A DNA stretch of 64,000 bases from Lewinellaceae bacterium. GTDB lineage: Bacteria > Bacteroidota > Bacteroidia > Chitinophagales > Saprospiraceae. Position numbers and translations under genes: made by a program. The stretch is taken from NCBI GenBank assembly GCA_020636095.1, contig JACJYN010000007.1, positions 248,001-312,000 of the forward strand. Direction: 5' to 3'. Under the pieces are notes generated by a model, which had not been told where the DNA came from, made no database searches, and worked only from the letters and a program-made list of their open reading frames with translations. How positions within the stretch are numbered: the first letter of the stretch is position 1; each line of letters opens with the position of its first letter. Of the stretch, positions 8,404 to 17,986 are shown one piece after another.

Positions 8404-10413
8404 TTACCAACTGCGAGATGTGCACCAGGTACCGCTTTCCTTGATGCCGATATCCACAAAAGCGCCGAAGTTGGTGATATTGTTGACGATGCCCGGTACC
8501 ACCATTCCGATGTGCAGGTCTTCGATCGACTGTATGTTGGCGAACTCGAAAGGGCGGGCGGTGCCCCTGGGGTCCAGCCCCGGCTTTTCCAGTTCCTTCA
8601 GGATGTCGGTTAAGGTAGGTAAGCCGACGGTATCGGTGACGTATTTCCGGAGGTCCACTTTTTTGCGCAACTCCGCCCGGTGGATGAGGTCTTCCACGCT
8701 ACAGCCCTGGTCTTTAGCCATCTGCTCCACGATGTGGTAGCTTTCCGGGTGTACGGCGGTATTGTCCAGCGGGTTTTTGCCGTCGCGGATGCGGAGGAAG
8801 CCGGCGGACTGCTCGAAGGATTTATCCCCCATGCGGGCCACTTTCATCAGCTCCCGGCGGGAGGGGAAGGCGCCCTTTTCCGAGCGGTAATCCACGATGT
8901 TCTGCGCCAGCGTTGGCCCCAGGCCGGAGACGTAGGTCAGCAGGTGCTTGCTGGCGGTGTTGACATTGATTCCCACCGAGTTGACGCAGCTTTCCACCAC
9001 CTGGTCGAGGCTCTCCTTGAGGCGCGCCTGGTTGACATCGTGTTGGTATTGGCCCACGCCGATCGATTTGGGGTCGATCTTGACCAGTTCGGCCAGAGGG
9101 TCCATCAGGCGGCGGCCGATGGAGATGGCGCCGCGCACGGTGAGGTCCTCCTTAGGGAACTCTTCACGGGCAATATCGGAAGCGGAGTAGATGGAAGCGC
9201 CCGCCTCGTTGACCATGAAGGACTCTACCGGTTTACCGAACTTCAGCCGGCGGCAGAAGCTCAGCGTTTCCCGCCCGGCCGTGCCGTTGCCCACGGCGAT
9301 GGCTTCGATCTCAAATTGCGCTACCAGGCGCTCCAGGGTGAGGCTGGCGTTGTACTCGTCCGATTGAGGCGGGTGGGGGTAAATGGTGGCATTTTTGAGG
9401 AACTGGCCGCTCTCGTCGAGCACCACCACCTTGCAGCCGGTGCGGAAGCCGGGGTCGATGCCCAGGGTGCGTTTCTGGCCCAGGGGGGCGCCCAGCAGCA
9501 GTTGCCGCAGGTTGGTGGCGAACACCTCGATGGCCTCCTGGTCGGCTTTGTCTTTGGAAAGGTTGCGGAATTCCGTTTCGATCGCCGGCCCCAGCAGGCG
9601 TTTATAGCTGTCGTGCAGGGCCTCTTTTACCTGCCGGCTGGCGGGCCCGTTGCCCGTCAGGTAGATGCGTTCCAACTGGTAGAGGCTGTCCTCCTCTTCC
9701 GGGCTGATGCTTACCCGCAGGAAGCCTTCCTCCTCGCCGCGGCGCATGGCCAACAGGCGGTGAGAAGGGCAATTTTTCAGAGGCTCCGAGTAATCGAAAT
9801 AATCGCGGTATTTGGCGCCTTCTTCCTCTTTGCCGCGGGCAACCTTAGCGTAGATCACCGCTCCCTTGCGAAAGAGAAAGCGCACCTTATTCCGGGCCCT
9901 TTCATCCTCATTGATCCATTCGGCGATGATGTCGCGGGCCCCTTGCAGGGCTTCTTCCACATTGGGCACTTCCGGTGTGATAAACCGGGCGGCCAGGGCT
10001 TCCACTTTATTGTTTTCCTGCCGGAAAAGGGCTTCCGCCAGAGGCTCCAGCCCTTTTTCGCGGGCTGCGGAGGCGCGGGTCTTGCGCTTGCGCTTGTAGG
10101 GCAGGTAGAGGTCTTCCAGCACGGTGCCGTCATACGTGCCTTCGATGCGGCGGCGCAGCTCGTCGGTGAGTTTGCCCTGTTCTTCAATAGAGCCAAGGAT
10201 ACTCGCCCGCCGTTTGTCCAGCTCTTCCAGCTTTTTGGCTTCCCGCTGGATGTCGGCCACCTGCACCTCATCGAGGGAACCGGTGGCTTCCTTGCGGTAA
10301 CGGGCAATGAAGGGAATGGTGGCCCCTTCCGAGAAGAGGCTGAGGGTGTTGTTTACCTTGCGGCTGGGGATGTTGAGCCGTTCGGCAATGAGTTTGCTGT
10401 GGAGGTCATTCAT
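8404..10413 (-). CDS. tex: Tex-family S1 RNA-binding transcription accessory protein, C-terminal S1 domain frameshifted
   Basis: Tex is a cytoplasmic nucleic-acid-binding protein with an N-terminal helical domain, a YqgF RNase-H-like domain (GIDPGFRTGCKVVVLDESG), a helix-hairpin-helix segment (LLTYVSGLGPTLAQNIVDYR) and a C-terminal S1 domain. All are visible, but the S1 domain reads VNNITNFGAFVDIGIKESGT and then drops out of frame at a GGTACC (about 8428-8433) and stops at 8404. Adding one base there continues with LVHISQLVNKFVKNPADVV to about 8306, where a second missing G blocks the last residues QLSMKEV; the true stop would be at 8289. The start is ATG 10413 (MNDLHSKLIAERLNIPSRK) with AAGGAA just upstream; the open frame extends further upstream without similarity. 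Tex is usually near-universal, so true loss of the S1 domain would be surprising. Confidence 0.93.
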   Translation of the reverse strand: MNDLHSKLIAERLNIPSRKVNNTLSLFSEGATIPFIARYRKEATGSLDEVQVADIQREAKKLEELDKRRASILGSIEEQGKLTDELRRRIEGTYDGTVLEDLYLPYKRKRKTRASAAREKGLEPLAEALFRQENNKVEALAARFITPEVPNVEEALQGARDIIAEWINEDERARNKVRFLFRKGAVIYAKVARGKEEEGAKYRDYFDYSEPLKNCPSHRLLAMRRGEEEGFLRVSISPEEEDSLYQLERIYLTGNGPASRQVKEALHDSYKRLLGPAIETEFRNLSKDKADQEAIEVFATNLRQLLLGAPLGQKRTLGIDPGFRTGCKVVVLDESGQFLKNATIYPHPPQSDEYNASLTLERLVAQFEIEAIAVGNGTAGRETLSFCRRLKFGKPVESFMVNEAGASIYSASDIAREEFPKEDLTVRGAISIGRRLMDPLAELVKIDPKSIGVGQYQHDVNQARLKESLDQVVESCVNSVGINVNTASKHLLTYVSGLGPTLAQNIVDYRSEKGAFPSRRELMKVARMGDKSFEQSAGFLRIRDGKNPLDNTAVHPESYHIVEQMAKDQGCSVEDLIHRAELRKKVDLRKYVTDTVGLPTLTDILKELEKPGLDPRGTARPFEFANIQSIEDLHIGMVVPGIVNNITNFGAFVDIGIKESGTWCTSRSW

Positions 10414-10803
10414 GTGTAGTTCCTTCTTTTGAGGAAAGCAAATGTAAAATGCAAATCGCAGAATGCATAATTTATCGAATAGGGCAGCTTGGAAGTTGCC
10501 TTTTTGCTCATTGTAACGTTTTGCGTAGCCAAAAAGACCGGAGCCGTAAACCAAGAAGTTTTGCCATCAGAGGTAGTGAAGGCGTCTTCGAACCCAAATA
10601 AATTTGGATGCCCCAATGGCGCCTCTAAATAGTTTTCGAGAAGAAATATTTACGGCCGTTTTGTGAAAGCCCTGACAAAAGAGAAACATTTAAACAATTT
10701 TAATGAATTCAGATTTTACCTTCGCAGGATTATTGAAATGGTTGTTCGGTTATGGTTTTTACACGAGCCCTGGAAACAACGATTAGTACTGAAAAACACT
10801 GTA
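10414..10803. other. Divergent intergenic region between tex and the protease pair
   Basis: 390 bp without a convincing gene. It must hold promoters for tex (minus) and the proteases (plus). A weak -7-like TACCTTCG sits at 10717-10724. Open frames that extend the neighbouring genes into this stretch are not family-like. Confidence 0.4.
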
Positions 10804-13800
10804 ATGTACAAACTGCTGCTTTTGCTTGCCTCCTTTGGGCTCACAACGGCCCTTTCTGCTCAATCTACAACATCTATATGGCGGGACGCTGAAGCTCCGG
10901 CCCGGCCGGGCGCCGAACGGGCGATCGTTCCCAAAGCATACCGGGTATTGCAACTCGATACGGCCGCCCTATTGCTTCGCCTGGCCGGCGCGCCGGATGA
11001 ATCGGTGGCCAACGCCAGTATGTCCGGCTACACGCTGGAATTGCCCCGGCCCGACGGGCGGATGGAAACCTTTCGCTTCTGTGAATCGCCTATCATGGCG
11101 CCGGGCCTGGCCCAGCGCTTTCCACGGATCAAAACCTATATGGGCAAGGGCGTAGACAACCCCACGGCGCTGGTGCGGCTGGATTATACCCCCCACGGCT
11201 TCCACGCCATGGTGCTGGCCGGTGAGGGCACTTATTTTATCGACCCCTACTACCACTTGTTGGATGATGGGGTTTATCAGGCTTATTTCAAAAAGGATTT
11301 TCAGTCTGATGCGGCGTTCAAATGCGAATTTGATCATACCCGGCAGGAAGGATTGGGCGCCGGCGGCGGCTTGACGGGAATAGGAGAGGAGTTGCGCCTT
11401 TACCGCCTGGCGGTAGCCACCACCGGAGAATATACCCAGTACCATGGGGGAACCGTCGAGGCGGCCCTGGCGGCAGTGGTTACGGCCATGAACCGGGTCA
11501 ACGGCGTTTACGAACGCGACTTTTCCGTGCGGATGATCCTGGTGGAAAACAATGACCTGATCATTTTTACGGACCCCTTCTCGGACCCCTACTCTGGTGG
11601 CAATCAACTGGGCGTCAACCAAAATACGATCGATGGTTATATTGGCAATGCTCAATATGATATTGGCCATTATTTCGATAGAGGCGGCGGCGGCGTGGCC
11701 GGCCTTGGGGTCGTCTGCTCTTCCGAGGACAAAGCAAGAGGGTACACCGGCCTTACCCCGCCGGTGGGGGATCCTTTTTACATTGATTATGTCGCTCATG
11801 AAATGGGCCATCAGTTTGGCGGTAACCATACCTTCAACGGGACCGCCGGCAGCTGTGGCGGCAACCGCAACGGATCAACTGCTTTCGAACCGGGAAGCGG
11901 GGTGACGATCATGGCCTATGCCGGCATTTGTGGCGGAGACAACGTCGCTTCCAACAGCGTTGACCATTTTCACAACGGCAGCCTTCAGGAAATGAGCGCC
12001 TTCATCGGGAGCGGCGGCGGAAATAGCTGTCCCGTCATAGAAACAACGGATAATACCGCGCCGGTAGTCAATGCAGGCCCCAGCGGTTCTGTTATTCCCC
12101 TTTCCACTCCTTTTGAATTGACCGGCTCCGCGGCCGATATGGAAGGCGATGCTTTGACTTATTGCTGGGAACAACTGAACCTGGGGCCGGCCGGTTCGCC
12201 GAATAGCCCGGTTGGCAATGCTCCGTTGTTCCGTTCTTTTTCTCCCACCACCGACTCTACCCGGGTATTCCCGGAGATTTCGAGCATCGTCAACAATACT
12301 GCCTCCCTCGGTGAGCGCCTGCCCAACTATGCCCGGGGGCTCACCTTCCGCCTCACGGCGCGTGATAACTACGGCCTCGGCGGCGGGGTAGCCTGGGATA
12401 CCCGTACCCTCACCGTAACGGATCAGGCCGGCCCTTTCCGGGTCCTGTCGCAGAACCAGCCTACGGCCTGGCGCGCCGGTTCCTATCAGCTAATCAACTG
12501 GGATGTGGCCAATACGGACCAGGCGCCGGTTGGCGCCTCCATGGTCAATATTTACCTCTCGGCAGATGGGGGCTTCACCTACCCCCTCCTGCTGGAAGAC
12601 AGCCTGGACAACAACGGCCAGGCGCTGATTCTCGTGCCGGATACGTTGCAGGGCGATCAGTTCCGGGTGAAAGTCAAAGCAGTGGGCAATGTGTTTTTTG
12701 ACATCAACAACAGCAATATCACCATCGAGCCGGCTTCTGCTCCCGGGCTTACCGCTGCGGTATCGCAGCCCGGCCAATTGGCCTGTGGCGGGCAGGTGGT
12801 GGAATATGCGCTTTTCCTGGCGCCCGTTTTGGGTTTTGAAGGGGAAGCTACCTTGTCGGCCGAGGGCTTGCCCGAAGGGGTAACCGCCAGCTTCGAAAAC
12901 CCGCTGCCTCTTCCGTCACAGTCGGCCGTCACCATATCCGGGCTGGCGGGCCTGGCAACCGGCGATTACCCTTTCCAGTTGATTGTATCCGCGGGTAGTG
13001 CGGCGGATACGGTAGCGCTGAATATCGAGCTGTACGCTCAGGCGCCACAAAATATTGTGCTGGTGTCTCCTGCCGAAGGCGAGCCGGGGGTTTCCATCTA
13101 CCCGGAATTGTCCTGGGAAGCGAACCCCGATGCCCTATCGTATCAGGTGGAGGTAGCCCTTGACCCGGGCTTTTCCGATATCATATTCAGCCGGGCCGGC
13201 ATCACCAGTACAACCCTAACCCTGCCGCTGGCAGTGCCGGACAGTTCTCAGGTGTATTGGCGGGCCCGGGGCGACAACCCCGGTTGTGGCGCCGGCGAAT
13301 ACACGGCCAGCTTCTTTGAAACCGAGGCCATTCGATGCCAGGTATATACCACCGAGAACTTGCCCGTTTCCCTGGAGGGCTCTCTTCCGTTTATCATTTC
13401 CAGGATAGCGGTGGAAGATGACGTGATCGTGCGAGACGTCAATATCCGCAATATTCAAGGCAATCATTTTCCCCTTACCGGATTGAATTTCCGGTTTGGC
13501 AGCCCGGAAGGGCCCATCATCGACCTGGCTACTGAAGATTGCAACGGCTTTGACTTCAATTTCAGCCTCGATGATTCGGCGCCCCAGCCCTTACCCTGCC
13601 CCTTCAATAATGGAGGCGCCTATCGGCCCCAGGAAAAGCTGGATATTTACAACGGGCAAAACGCTGCGGGGGAGTGGCGGTTGATCCTTTTCAAGAGTGA
13701 ACAAAACGGGTCGCTGGACAATTGGGAGTTGGAAGTCTGTTTCCCGGCGCCGCTGACTCCTACTAAAGAAACCGCCTTGGCCGTGCAACCGCTAAAGGTA

Positions 13801-14037
13801 TTCCCCAACCCTGCCCAGGGGCAATTGTCGGTCGAATTGCCTGAAAATACAGGACAAGGGGCCGGCCTGCTCATCCGTAATGTAGCTGGCCGCCTGCTGA
13901 CACGAATGGATGCGGAAGCTGTAGCCGGCAAGAAGCCGATTGATATCGGGTGGTTGCCGGAAGGCCTTTACTTCCTGCAATTGATGAGCAGAGAAGGACA
14001 ATTGATTGGAAATAGTAAATTTGTGAAAATTAGATAG
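10804..14037 (+). CDS. Secreted reprolysin-type zinc metalloprotease with P domain and T9SS sorting domain (paralog 1)
   Basis: A 1077-residue exported protease. Order: signal peptide (MYKLLLLLASFGLTTALSAQ), propeptide, metzincin catalytic domain with HEMGHQFGGNH (His 332, Glu 333, His 336, His 342 bind or activate zinc), beta-sandwich regions including a fibronectin-like stretch (PQNIVLVSPAEGEPG), a proprotein-convertase P domain near the end (DVIVRDVNIRN ... GPIIDLATEDC ... GEWRLILFKSEQNGSLDNWELEVC), and a type A T9SS sorting domain (LKVFPNPAQGQLSVE to the C-terminal KFVKIR). It would be carried across the outer membrane by T9SS and anchored or released outside to degrade protein. The frame opens at 10663, but the signal peptide places the start at 10804. 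A close paralog follows after 47 bp. Confidence 0.92.
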   Translation: MYKLLLLLASFGLTTALSAQSTTSIWRDAEAPARPGAERAIVPKAYRVLQLDTAALLLRLAGAPDESVANASMSGYTLELPRPDGRMETFRFCESPIMAPGLAQRFPRIKTYMGKGVDNPTALVRLDYTPHGFHAMVLAGEGTYFIDPYYHLLDDGVYQAYFKKDFQSDAAFKCEFDHTRQEGLGAGGGLTGIGEELRLYRLAVATTGEYTQYHGGTVEAALAAVVTAMNRVNGVYERDFSVRMILVENNDLIIFTDPFSDPYSGGNQLGVNQNTIDGYIGNAQYDIGHYFDRGGGGVAGLGVVCSSEDKARGYTGLTPPVGDPFYIDYVAHEMGHQFGGNHTFNGTAGSCGGNRNGSTAFEPGSGVTIMAYAGICGGDNVASNSVDHFHNGSLQEMSAFIGSGGGNSCPVIETTDNTAPVVNAGPSGSVIPLSTPFELTGSAADMEGDALTYCWEQLNLGPAGSPNSPVGNAPLFRSFSPTTDSTRVFPEISSIVNNTASLGERLPNYARGLTFRLTARDNYGLGGGVAWDTRTLTVTDQAGPFRVLSQNQPTAWRAGSYQLINWDVANTDQAPVGASMVNIYLSADGGFTYPLLLEDSLDNNGQALILVPDTLQGDQFRVKVKAVGNVFFDINNSNITIEPASAPGLTAAVSQPGQLACGGQVVEYALFLAPVLGFEGEATLSAEGLPEGVTASFENPLPLPSQSAVTISGLAGLATGDYPFQLIVSAGSAADTVALNIELYAQAPQNIVLVSPAEGEPGVSIYPELSWEANPDALSYQVEVALDPGFSDIIFSRAGITSTTLTLPLAVPDSSQVYWRARGDNPGCGAGEYTASFFETEAIRCQVYTTENLPVSLEGSLPFIISRIAVEDDVIVRDVNIRNIQGNHFPLTGLNFRFGSPEGPIIDLATEDCNGFDFNFSLDDSAPQPLPCPFNNGGAYRPQEKLDIYNGQNAAGEWRLILFKSEQNGSLDNWELEVCFPAPLTPTKETALAVQPLKVFPNPAQGQLSVELPENTGQGAGLLIRNVAGRLLTRMDAEAVAGKKPIDIGWLPEGLYFLQLMSREGQLIGNSKFVKIR

Positions 14038-14084
14038 GGAAAACCGATGCTTATCCCCGGGTTGGTAATGAAAAAAACGCTGTT

Positions 14085-17000
14085 ATGTATAAAATCAAAC
14101 TCTGCCTTGCTTTCCTTTGGCTGACGACAGCCATTTTCGCACAAAACACCCCGCCCCTGTGGCAGGAAACAGAAGCGCCGGCCCGTCCCGGATTTGAACG
14201 GGTGGCCGTTCCCAAATCCTTCCGGGTACTGCTGCTCAATACGGACGCTATGGTCCAGCAACTGGCCGGCGCCCCGGCCGAATCGGTGGCCAACGCCAGC
14301 GTGTCCGGCTATACCCTGGAATTGCCCCGGCCCGACGGGCGGATGGAGGCTTTTCGCATTTGCGAATCGCCCATCATGGCGCCGGGGCTGGCCCAGCGAT
14401 TCCCCGGAATCAAAACCTACCTGGGTAAAGGAGTGGACAACCCCACCGCCCTGGTTCGCCTGGACTATACGCCCCACGGTTTCCACGCTATGGTGCTGGC
14501 CGGCGAAGGCACTTATTTTATAGACCCTTACTACCACTTGTTGAATGATGGGACTTATCAGTCTTATTTCAAAAAGGATTACCAAACCGATAAGGCCTTT
14601 ACATGCGAGGCGGAGGAGTGGCAACGGACGGGCGATATTCTGGAGGGAGGCTTGAATGGAGTAGGAGAGCAGCTGCGCATTTACCGGCTGGCCCTGGCCT
14701 GCACCGGAGAGTACGCCCAATACCACGGCGGTACGGTGGAGCAGGCGACGGCCGCTATGGTTACGACTATGAACCGGGTCAATGGCCTGTTCGAGCGCGA
14801 TTTCTCGGTTCGGATGATGATGATAGACAGCAATCATCTGATTACCTTCACGAACCCTTCCAGTGATCCTTATTCGGGGGGCAATGTACTGGGGCAAAAC
14901 CAAACGGCCGTCGATCAGTATATCGGTACCGCCAATTACGATATCGGGCATCTGGTCGATACGGGCGGCGGAGGGGTGGCCTTTTACCGCTCCATCTGTT
15001 CTTCCCAGAACAAAGCCAGAGGCTATACCGGCCTTAACCCGCCGGTAGGCGACCCCTTTGATGTTGACTATGTGGCTCACGAAATGGGCCATCAGTTTGG
15101 AGGCAGCCATACTTTCAACGGAACCCTGGGGTCCTGCTCCGGTGGCAACCGCAATGGCCCGACTGCTTTCGAGCCGGGGAGCGGGGTTACGATCATGGCC
15201 TATGCCGGTATCTGTGGGTCCGACAATATCGCTTCCAACAGCATTGACCACTTCCACAACGGAAGCCTGGATGAAATGACGCCTTACATTGTGAGCGGCG
15301 CCGCCAATTTCTGCGCAGAAAGAGATTCGACCGGGAACACGGCTCCCCTGGTAGAGGCCGGCCCCAGCGGGCATGTCATCCCCATTTCTACTCCCTTTGA
15401 ATTGACCGGCTCCGCCACCGATATGGAAGGCGACGCTCTTACTTATTGCTGGGAACAGGTAGACGTCGGGCCGGGCGGCAATTTCAACAACCCGGTTGGC
15501 AACGCCCCTTTATTCCGTTCTTTTTCACCTACAACGGATTCCACCCGGGTCTTTCCCCGTATTTCGGCTATCGTCAATAATACCTCCTCACTGGCGGAGG
15601 TACTGCCCTTTTACGCCCGCAACCTTACCTTCCGGCTGACAGCCCGCGATAATCATGGTTTCGGCGGTGGCGTAGAATGGGATACGCGCAGTTTGATAGT
15701 AAGCGATCAGGCAGGGCCGTTTGAGGTGCTGTCTCAGAACACCTCCACTACCTGGGAAGCCGGTTCCTTTCAGCAAATTGAATGGGATGTGGCGAATACG
15801 GACCAGGCGCCGGTCAATGCCGATAGGATGAATATTTTTCTGTCCATGGACGGTGGTTTTACCTACCCCATCCTGTTGGCGGACAGCCTGGAAAACAACG
15901 GGTCGGCATTGGTTTTCATCCCCGACACGCTTCAGGGCAATCAGTTCCGGGTGAAGGTCAAAGCAGTGGGCAATGTGTTTTTTGACATCAACAACCGCAA
16001 TATTACCATCACGCCGGCAACCGAGCCCGGTTTCGCCCTTGGCACTCCGGCTTTCAGCCAGCTGGCGTGCGGCGAGCAGCCTTTAACCTACGAAGTGATG
16101 TTGCAGCCGCGCCTGGGGTTTGAGGGAGAAATTACGCTCACTGCCGAAGGCCTGCCCGGTGAGGCTTCCGCTGAGATAGAAAGCCCGCTCCTGGCGCCGG
16201 CCCAGGTCACAGTTACGGTCACCAACCTACAGGGGTTGGCCAGTGGCCTTTATCCGTTTCAGCTCATCGCCGGCAGTGGCGCTATAACGGATACTCTCGA
16301 TCTGCTGATCGAGTTGTACGCCAATGTTCCCGGCCCGGTGACGTTGCTCTCGCCGGTAGAGGGAGAGCCGGAAGTTTCTACCTCGCCTACTTTGAGCTGG
16401 GCTGCCGGCCCTGATGCCGCCACCTACCGGCTGGAGGGCGCACTGGACCCGGGCTTTACCGATATTTTCTTCTCTGAGGAAGGGCTTACCGGCACCTCGT
16501 ATGACGTACCGGTGGAACTGCCGGACAGCAGCCTGATCTTCTGGCGGGTGCAGGGCATTAACCCCGGCTGTGGCGCCGGGCCCTATTCAGAGAGTTTCTT
16601 CGAAACCGAGGTCATCATCTGCGAGGTCTTTACCACCGATAGCCTGCCCTTTTCTATGGCGGCGCCGAATCCTATTGTGATCTCTACTATTACGGTGGAT
16701 AAAGATATCATCGTGCGCGATGTCAATATCCTGGGGCTAAACGGCTTCCACGTTCCGATCAGCGACTTGAATTTCCGATTCAGAAGCCCGGAAGGGCCCA
16801 TCATTGACCTGATCACACAGGACTGCGGGATCGGCATTTCCTTCAACCTCAGCCTGGATGATGCCGCTGCCGAAGAGGTTCCCTGCCCTTATGCCGATGG
16901 GGGCGTTTACCGCCCGGAAGAAGAGTTGAAAATTTATAATGGGCAAAATGCACGTGGAGACTGGCAATTGCTCCTTGCCAAGGACCAGGATAACGGCACC

Positions 17001-17321
17001 CTGCGCGAATGGGCTATCGAAATCTGTTACCCCAAGCCCCTGACCAGCGTGAAAGAGGCCCGGCAGCCCATACCGCAGCTGAAAATATTCCCCAACCCGG
17101 CGAGCACCCTACTCCAGGTGGAGTTGCCCGGAGGCCTGCAACCTGGCGCCCGCCTGCACATCAGCAGTATTGCCGGGCAATCGCTTACAGAACAGAACGT
17201 CCGCGCACTTTCCGGCACGGAGAGGGTTGACATCAGCCGCCTGCCGGCCGGGCTCTATTTCCTGCAACTGTTCAGCCGGGAAGGGCAGATATTGGGGAAT
17301 AACAAATTTGTGAAGGAGTAG
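14085..17321 (+). CDS. Secreted reprolysin-type zinc metalloprotease with P domain and T9SS sorting domain (paralog 2)
   Basis: A 1078-residue tandem duplicate of the preceding gene with the same architecture: signal peptide MYKIKLCLAFLWLTTAIFAQ, propeptide, zinc motif HEMGHQFGGSH again starting at His 332, central beta domains (NNPVGNAPLFRSFSPTTDST is shared almost word for word), P domain (DIIVRDVNILG ... GDWQLLLAKDQDNGTLREW), and T9SS type A sorting domain (LKIFPNPASTLLQVELPGG ... KFVKE). The catalytic and sorting regions are strongly conserved between copies, while the middle Ig-like part differs more, as expected when substrate or surface contacts diverge. It probably shares the upstream promoter, since the gap is only 47 bp; a strong hairpin at 17335 ends the unit. 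Confidence 0.92.
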   Translation: MYKIKLCLAFLWLTTAIFAQNTPPLWQETEAPARPGFERVAVPKSFRVLLLNTDAMVQQLAGAPAESVANASVSGYTLELPRPDGRMEAFRICESPIMAPGLAQRFPGIKTYLGKGVDNPTALVRLDYTPHGFHAMVLAGEGTYFIDPYYHLLNDGTYQSYFKKDYQTDKAFTCEAEEWQRTGDILEGGLNGVGEQLRIYRLALACTGEYAQYHGGTVEQATAAMVTTMNRVNGLFERDFSVRMMMIDSNHLITFTNPSSDPYSGGNVLGQNQTAVDQYIGTANYDIGHLVDTGGGGVAFYRSICSSQNKARGYTGLNPPVGDPFDVDYVAHEMGHQFGGSHTFNGTLGSCSGGNRNGPTAFEPGSGVTIMAYAGICGSDNIASNSIDHFHNGSLDEMTPYIVSGAANFCAERDSTGNTAPLVEAGPSGHVIPISTPFELTGSATDMEGDALTYCWEQVDVGPGGNFNNPVGNAPLFRSFSPTTDSTRVFPRISAIVNNTSSLAEVLPFYARNLTFRLTARDNHGFGGGVEWDTRSLIVSDQAGPFEVLSQNTSTTWEAGSFQQIEWDVANTDQAPVNADRMNIFLSMDGGFTYPILLADSLENNGSALVFIPDTLQGNQFRVKVKAVGNVFFDINNRNITITPATEPGFALGTPAFSQLACGEQPLTYEVMLQPRLGFEGEITLTAEGLPGEASAEIESPLLAPAQVTVTVTNLQGLASGLYPFQLIAGSGAITDTLDLLIELYANVPGPVTLLSPVEGEPEVSTSPTLSWAAGPDAATYRLEGALDPGFTDIFFSEEGLTGTSYDVPVELPDSSLIFWRVQGINPGCGAGPYSESFFETEVIICEVFTTDSLPFSMAAPNPIVISTITVDKDIIVRDVNILGLNGFHVPISDLNFRFRSPEGPIIDLITQDCGIGISFNLSLDDAAAEEVPCPYADGGVYRPEEELKIYNGQNARGDWQLLLAKDQDNGTLREWAIEICYPKPLTSVKEARQPIPQLKIFPNPASTLLQVELPGGLQPGARLHISSIAGQSLTEQNVRALSGTERVDISRLPAGLYFLQLFSREGQILGNNKFVKE

Positions 17322-17334
17322 GCAGAATTGATAC

Positions 17335-17382
17335 TATGGATGCTTCTTTTGGGCTCACATGGGCTCAAAAGAAGCACCCATA
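17335..17382. terminator. Bidirectional hairpin terminator between protease 2 and the TPR gene
   Basis: TATGGATGCTTCTTTTGGGCTC pairs with GGGCTCAAAAGAAGCACCCATA across a short ACAT loop (arms about 22 nt, three mismatched or wobble positions). It sits between convergent genes, so it can serve both; there is no long T tract. Confidence 0.6.
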
Positions 17383-17389
17383 GCACATT

Positions 17390-17704
17390 TCACTCCAGCG
17401 CCATTTTGGCGGCGGCCAGTTCGCCCAGCGCATGCTGGTCGCCAGCACGGCGGGCAATTTCCATACCTTTTTCATAAGTTTGCCAGGCCAGATCGGCTTC
17501 TCCGGCCTGTTCATAGAGTTTGCCCAGATGATAATACGTGCCTACGTAGCCTGGCTCATGCTCTTCCAGGTGAAGGTAATAGCGCAGGGCCGTTTCCGGT
17601 TCGCCCAGTTTTTCGTATTCCTTGGCCAGGGCAAATAGCAGGAAGGCATCGTGTGGGCTTTCTTTCAGCATGGCTTTCAACTGATCGAGGCGTTTGGTGG
17701 ACAT
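17390..17704 (-). CDS. Small tetratricopeptide-repeat protein
   Basis: 104 residues, almost entirely TPR helices: DAFLLFALAKEYEKLGEPETALRYYL and VGTYYHLGKLYEQAGEADLAWQTYEKG are two clear 34-residue repeats, with a third partial at the end. There is no signal peptide, so it is probably a cytoplasmic protein-protein adaptor. The start MSTKRLDQLKAMLKESPHD at 17704 is preferred over the longer frame from 17764, whose extra residues are not TPR-like. Partners cannot be deduced from the neighbours. Confidence 0.75.
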   Translation of the reverse strand: MSTKRLDQLKAMLKESPHDAFLLFALAKEYEKLGEPETALRYYLHLEEHEPGYVGTYYHLGKLYEQAGEADLAWQTYEKGMEIARRAGDQHALGELAAAKMALE

Positions 17705-17880
17705 GGCGTTTTTTGTGTAAAGGTACAGCAATTCTAAAATGATGGTGCGCCGGTGCATCGGCAATTCATGCTACTGGATACATTTAGCATTGAAAACCAA
17801 TGGTTTAAGTTCAATTGTTGGCCCATTGTCAAAATTTAGCGAATTTTCGCTGGGGCATTTCCTTTTGTTGGTTTTTTGAG

Positions 17881-17888
17881 TATATTTG
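17881..17888 (+). promoter_or_regulatory. Candidate -7 promoter box for etfBA
   Basis: TATATTTG fits the Bacteroidota -7 consensus TAnnTTTG, 99 bp upstream of the etfB ATG. No exact TTTG lies at the right distance for the -33 box, so support is partial. Confidence 0.4.
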
Positions 17889-17986
17889 CGTTGCTTTTTG
17901 AACTTGCCAAATATTATGCGGCGATGCCGGAAGCCCAGCGATGGCGCCTGCCGGAAAGCCCTGAACAGATAAAAAATCAACAGCCA

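Noticed and set aside
8680..10419. 579-codon open frame on the plus strand opposite tex
   Set aside because: The opposite strand encodes clear Tex domains; this frame has no protein-like motifs and results from GC-rich codon bias.
13968..15374. 468-codon minus-strand frame
   Set aside because: Antisense to the second metalloprotease; an equivalent shadow exists opposite the first copy, as expected for duplicated DNA.
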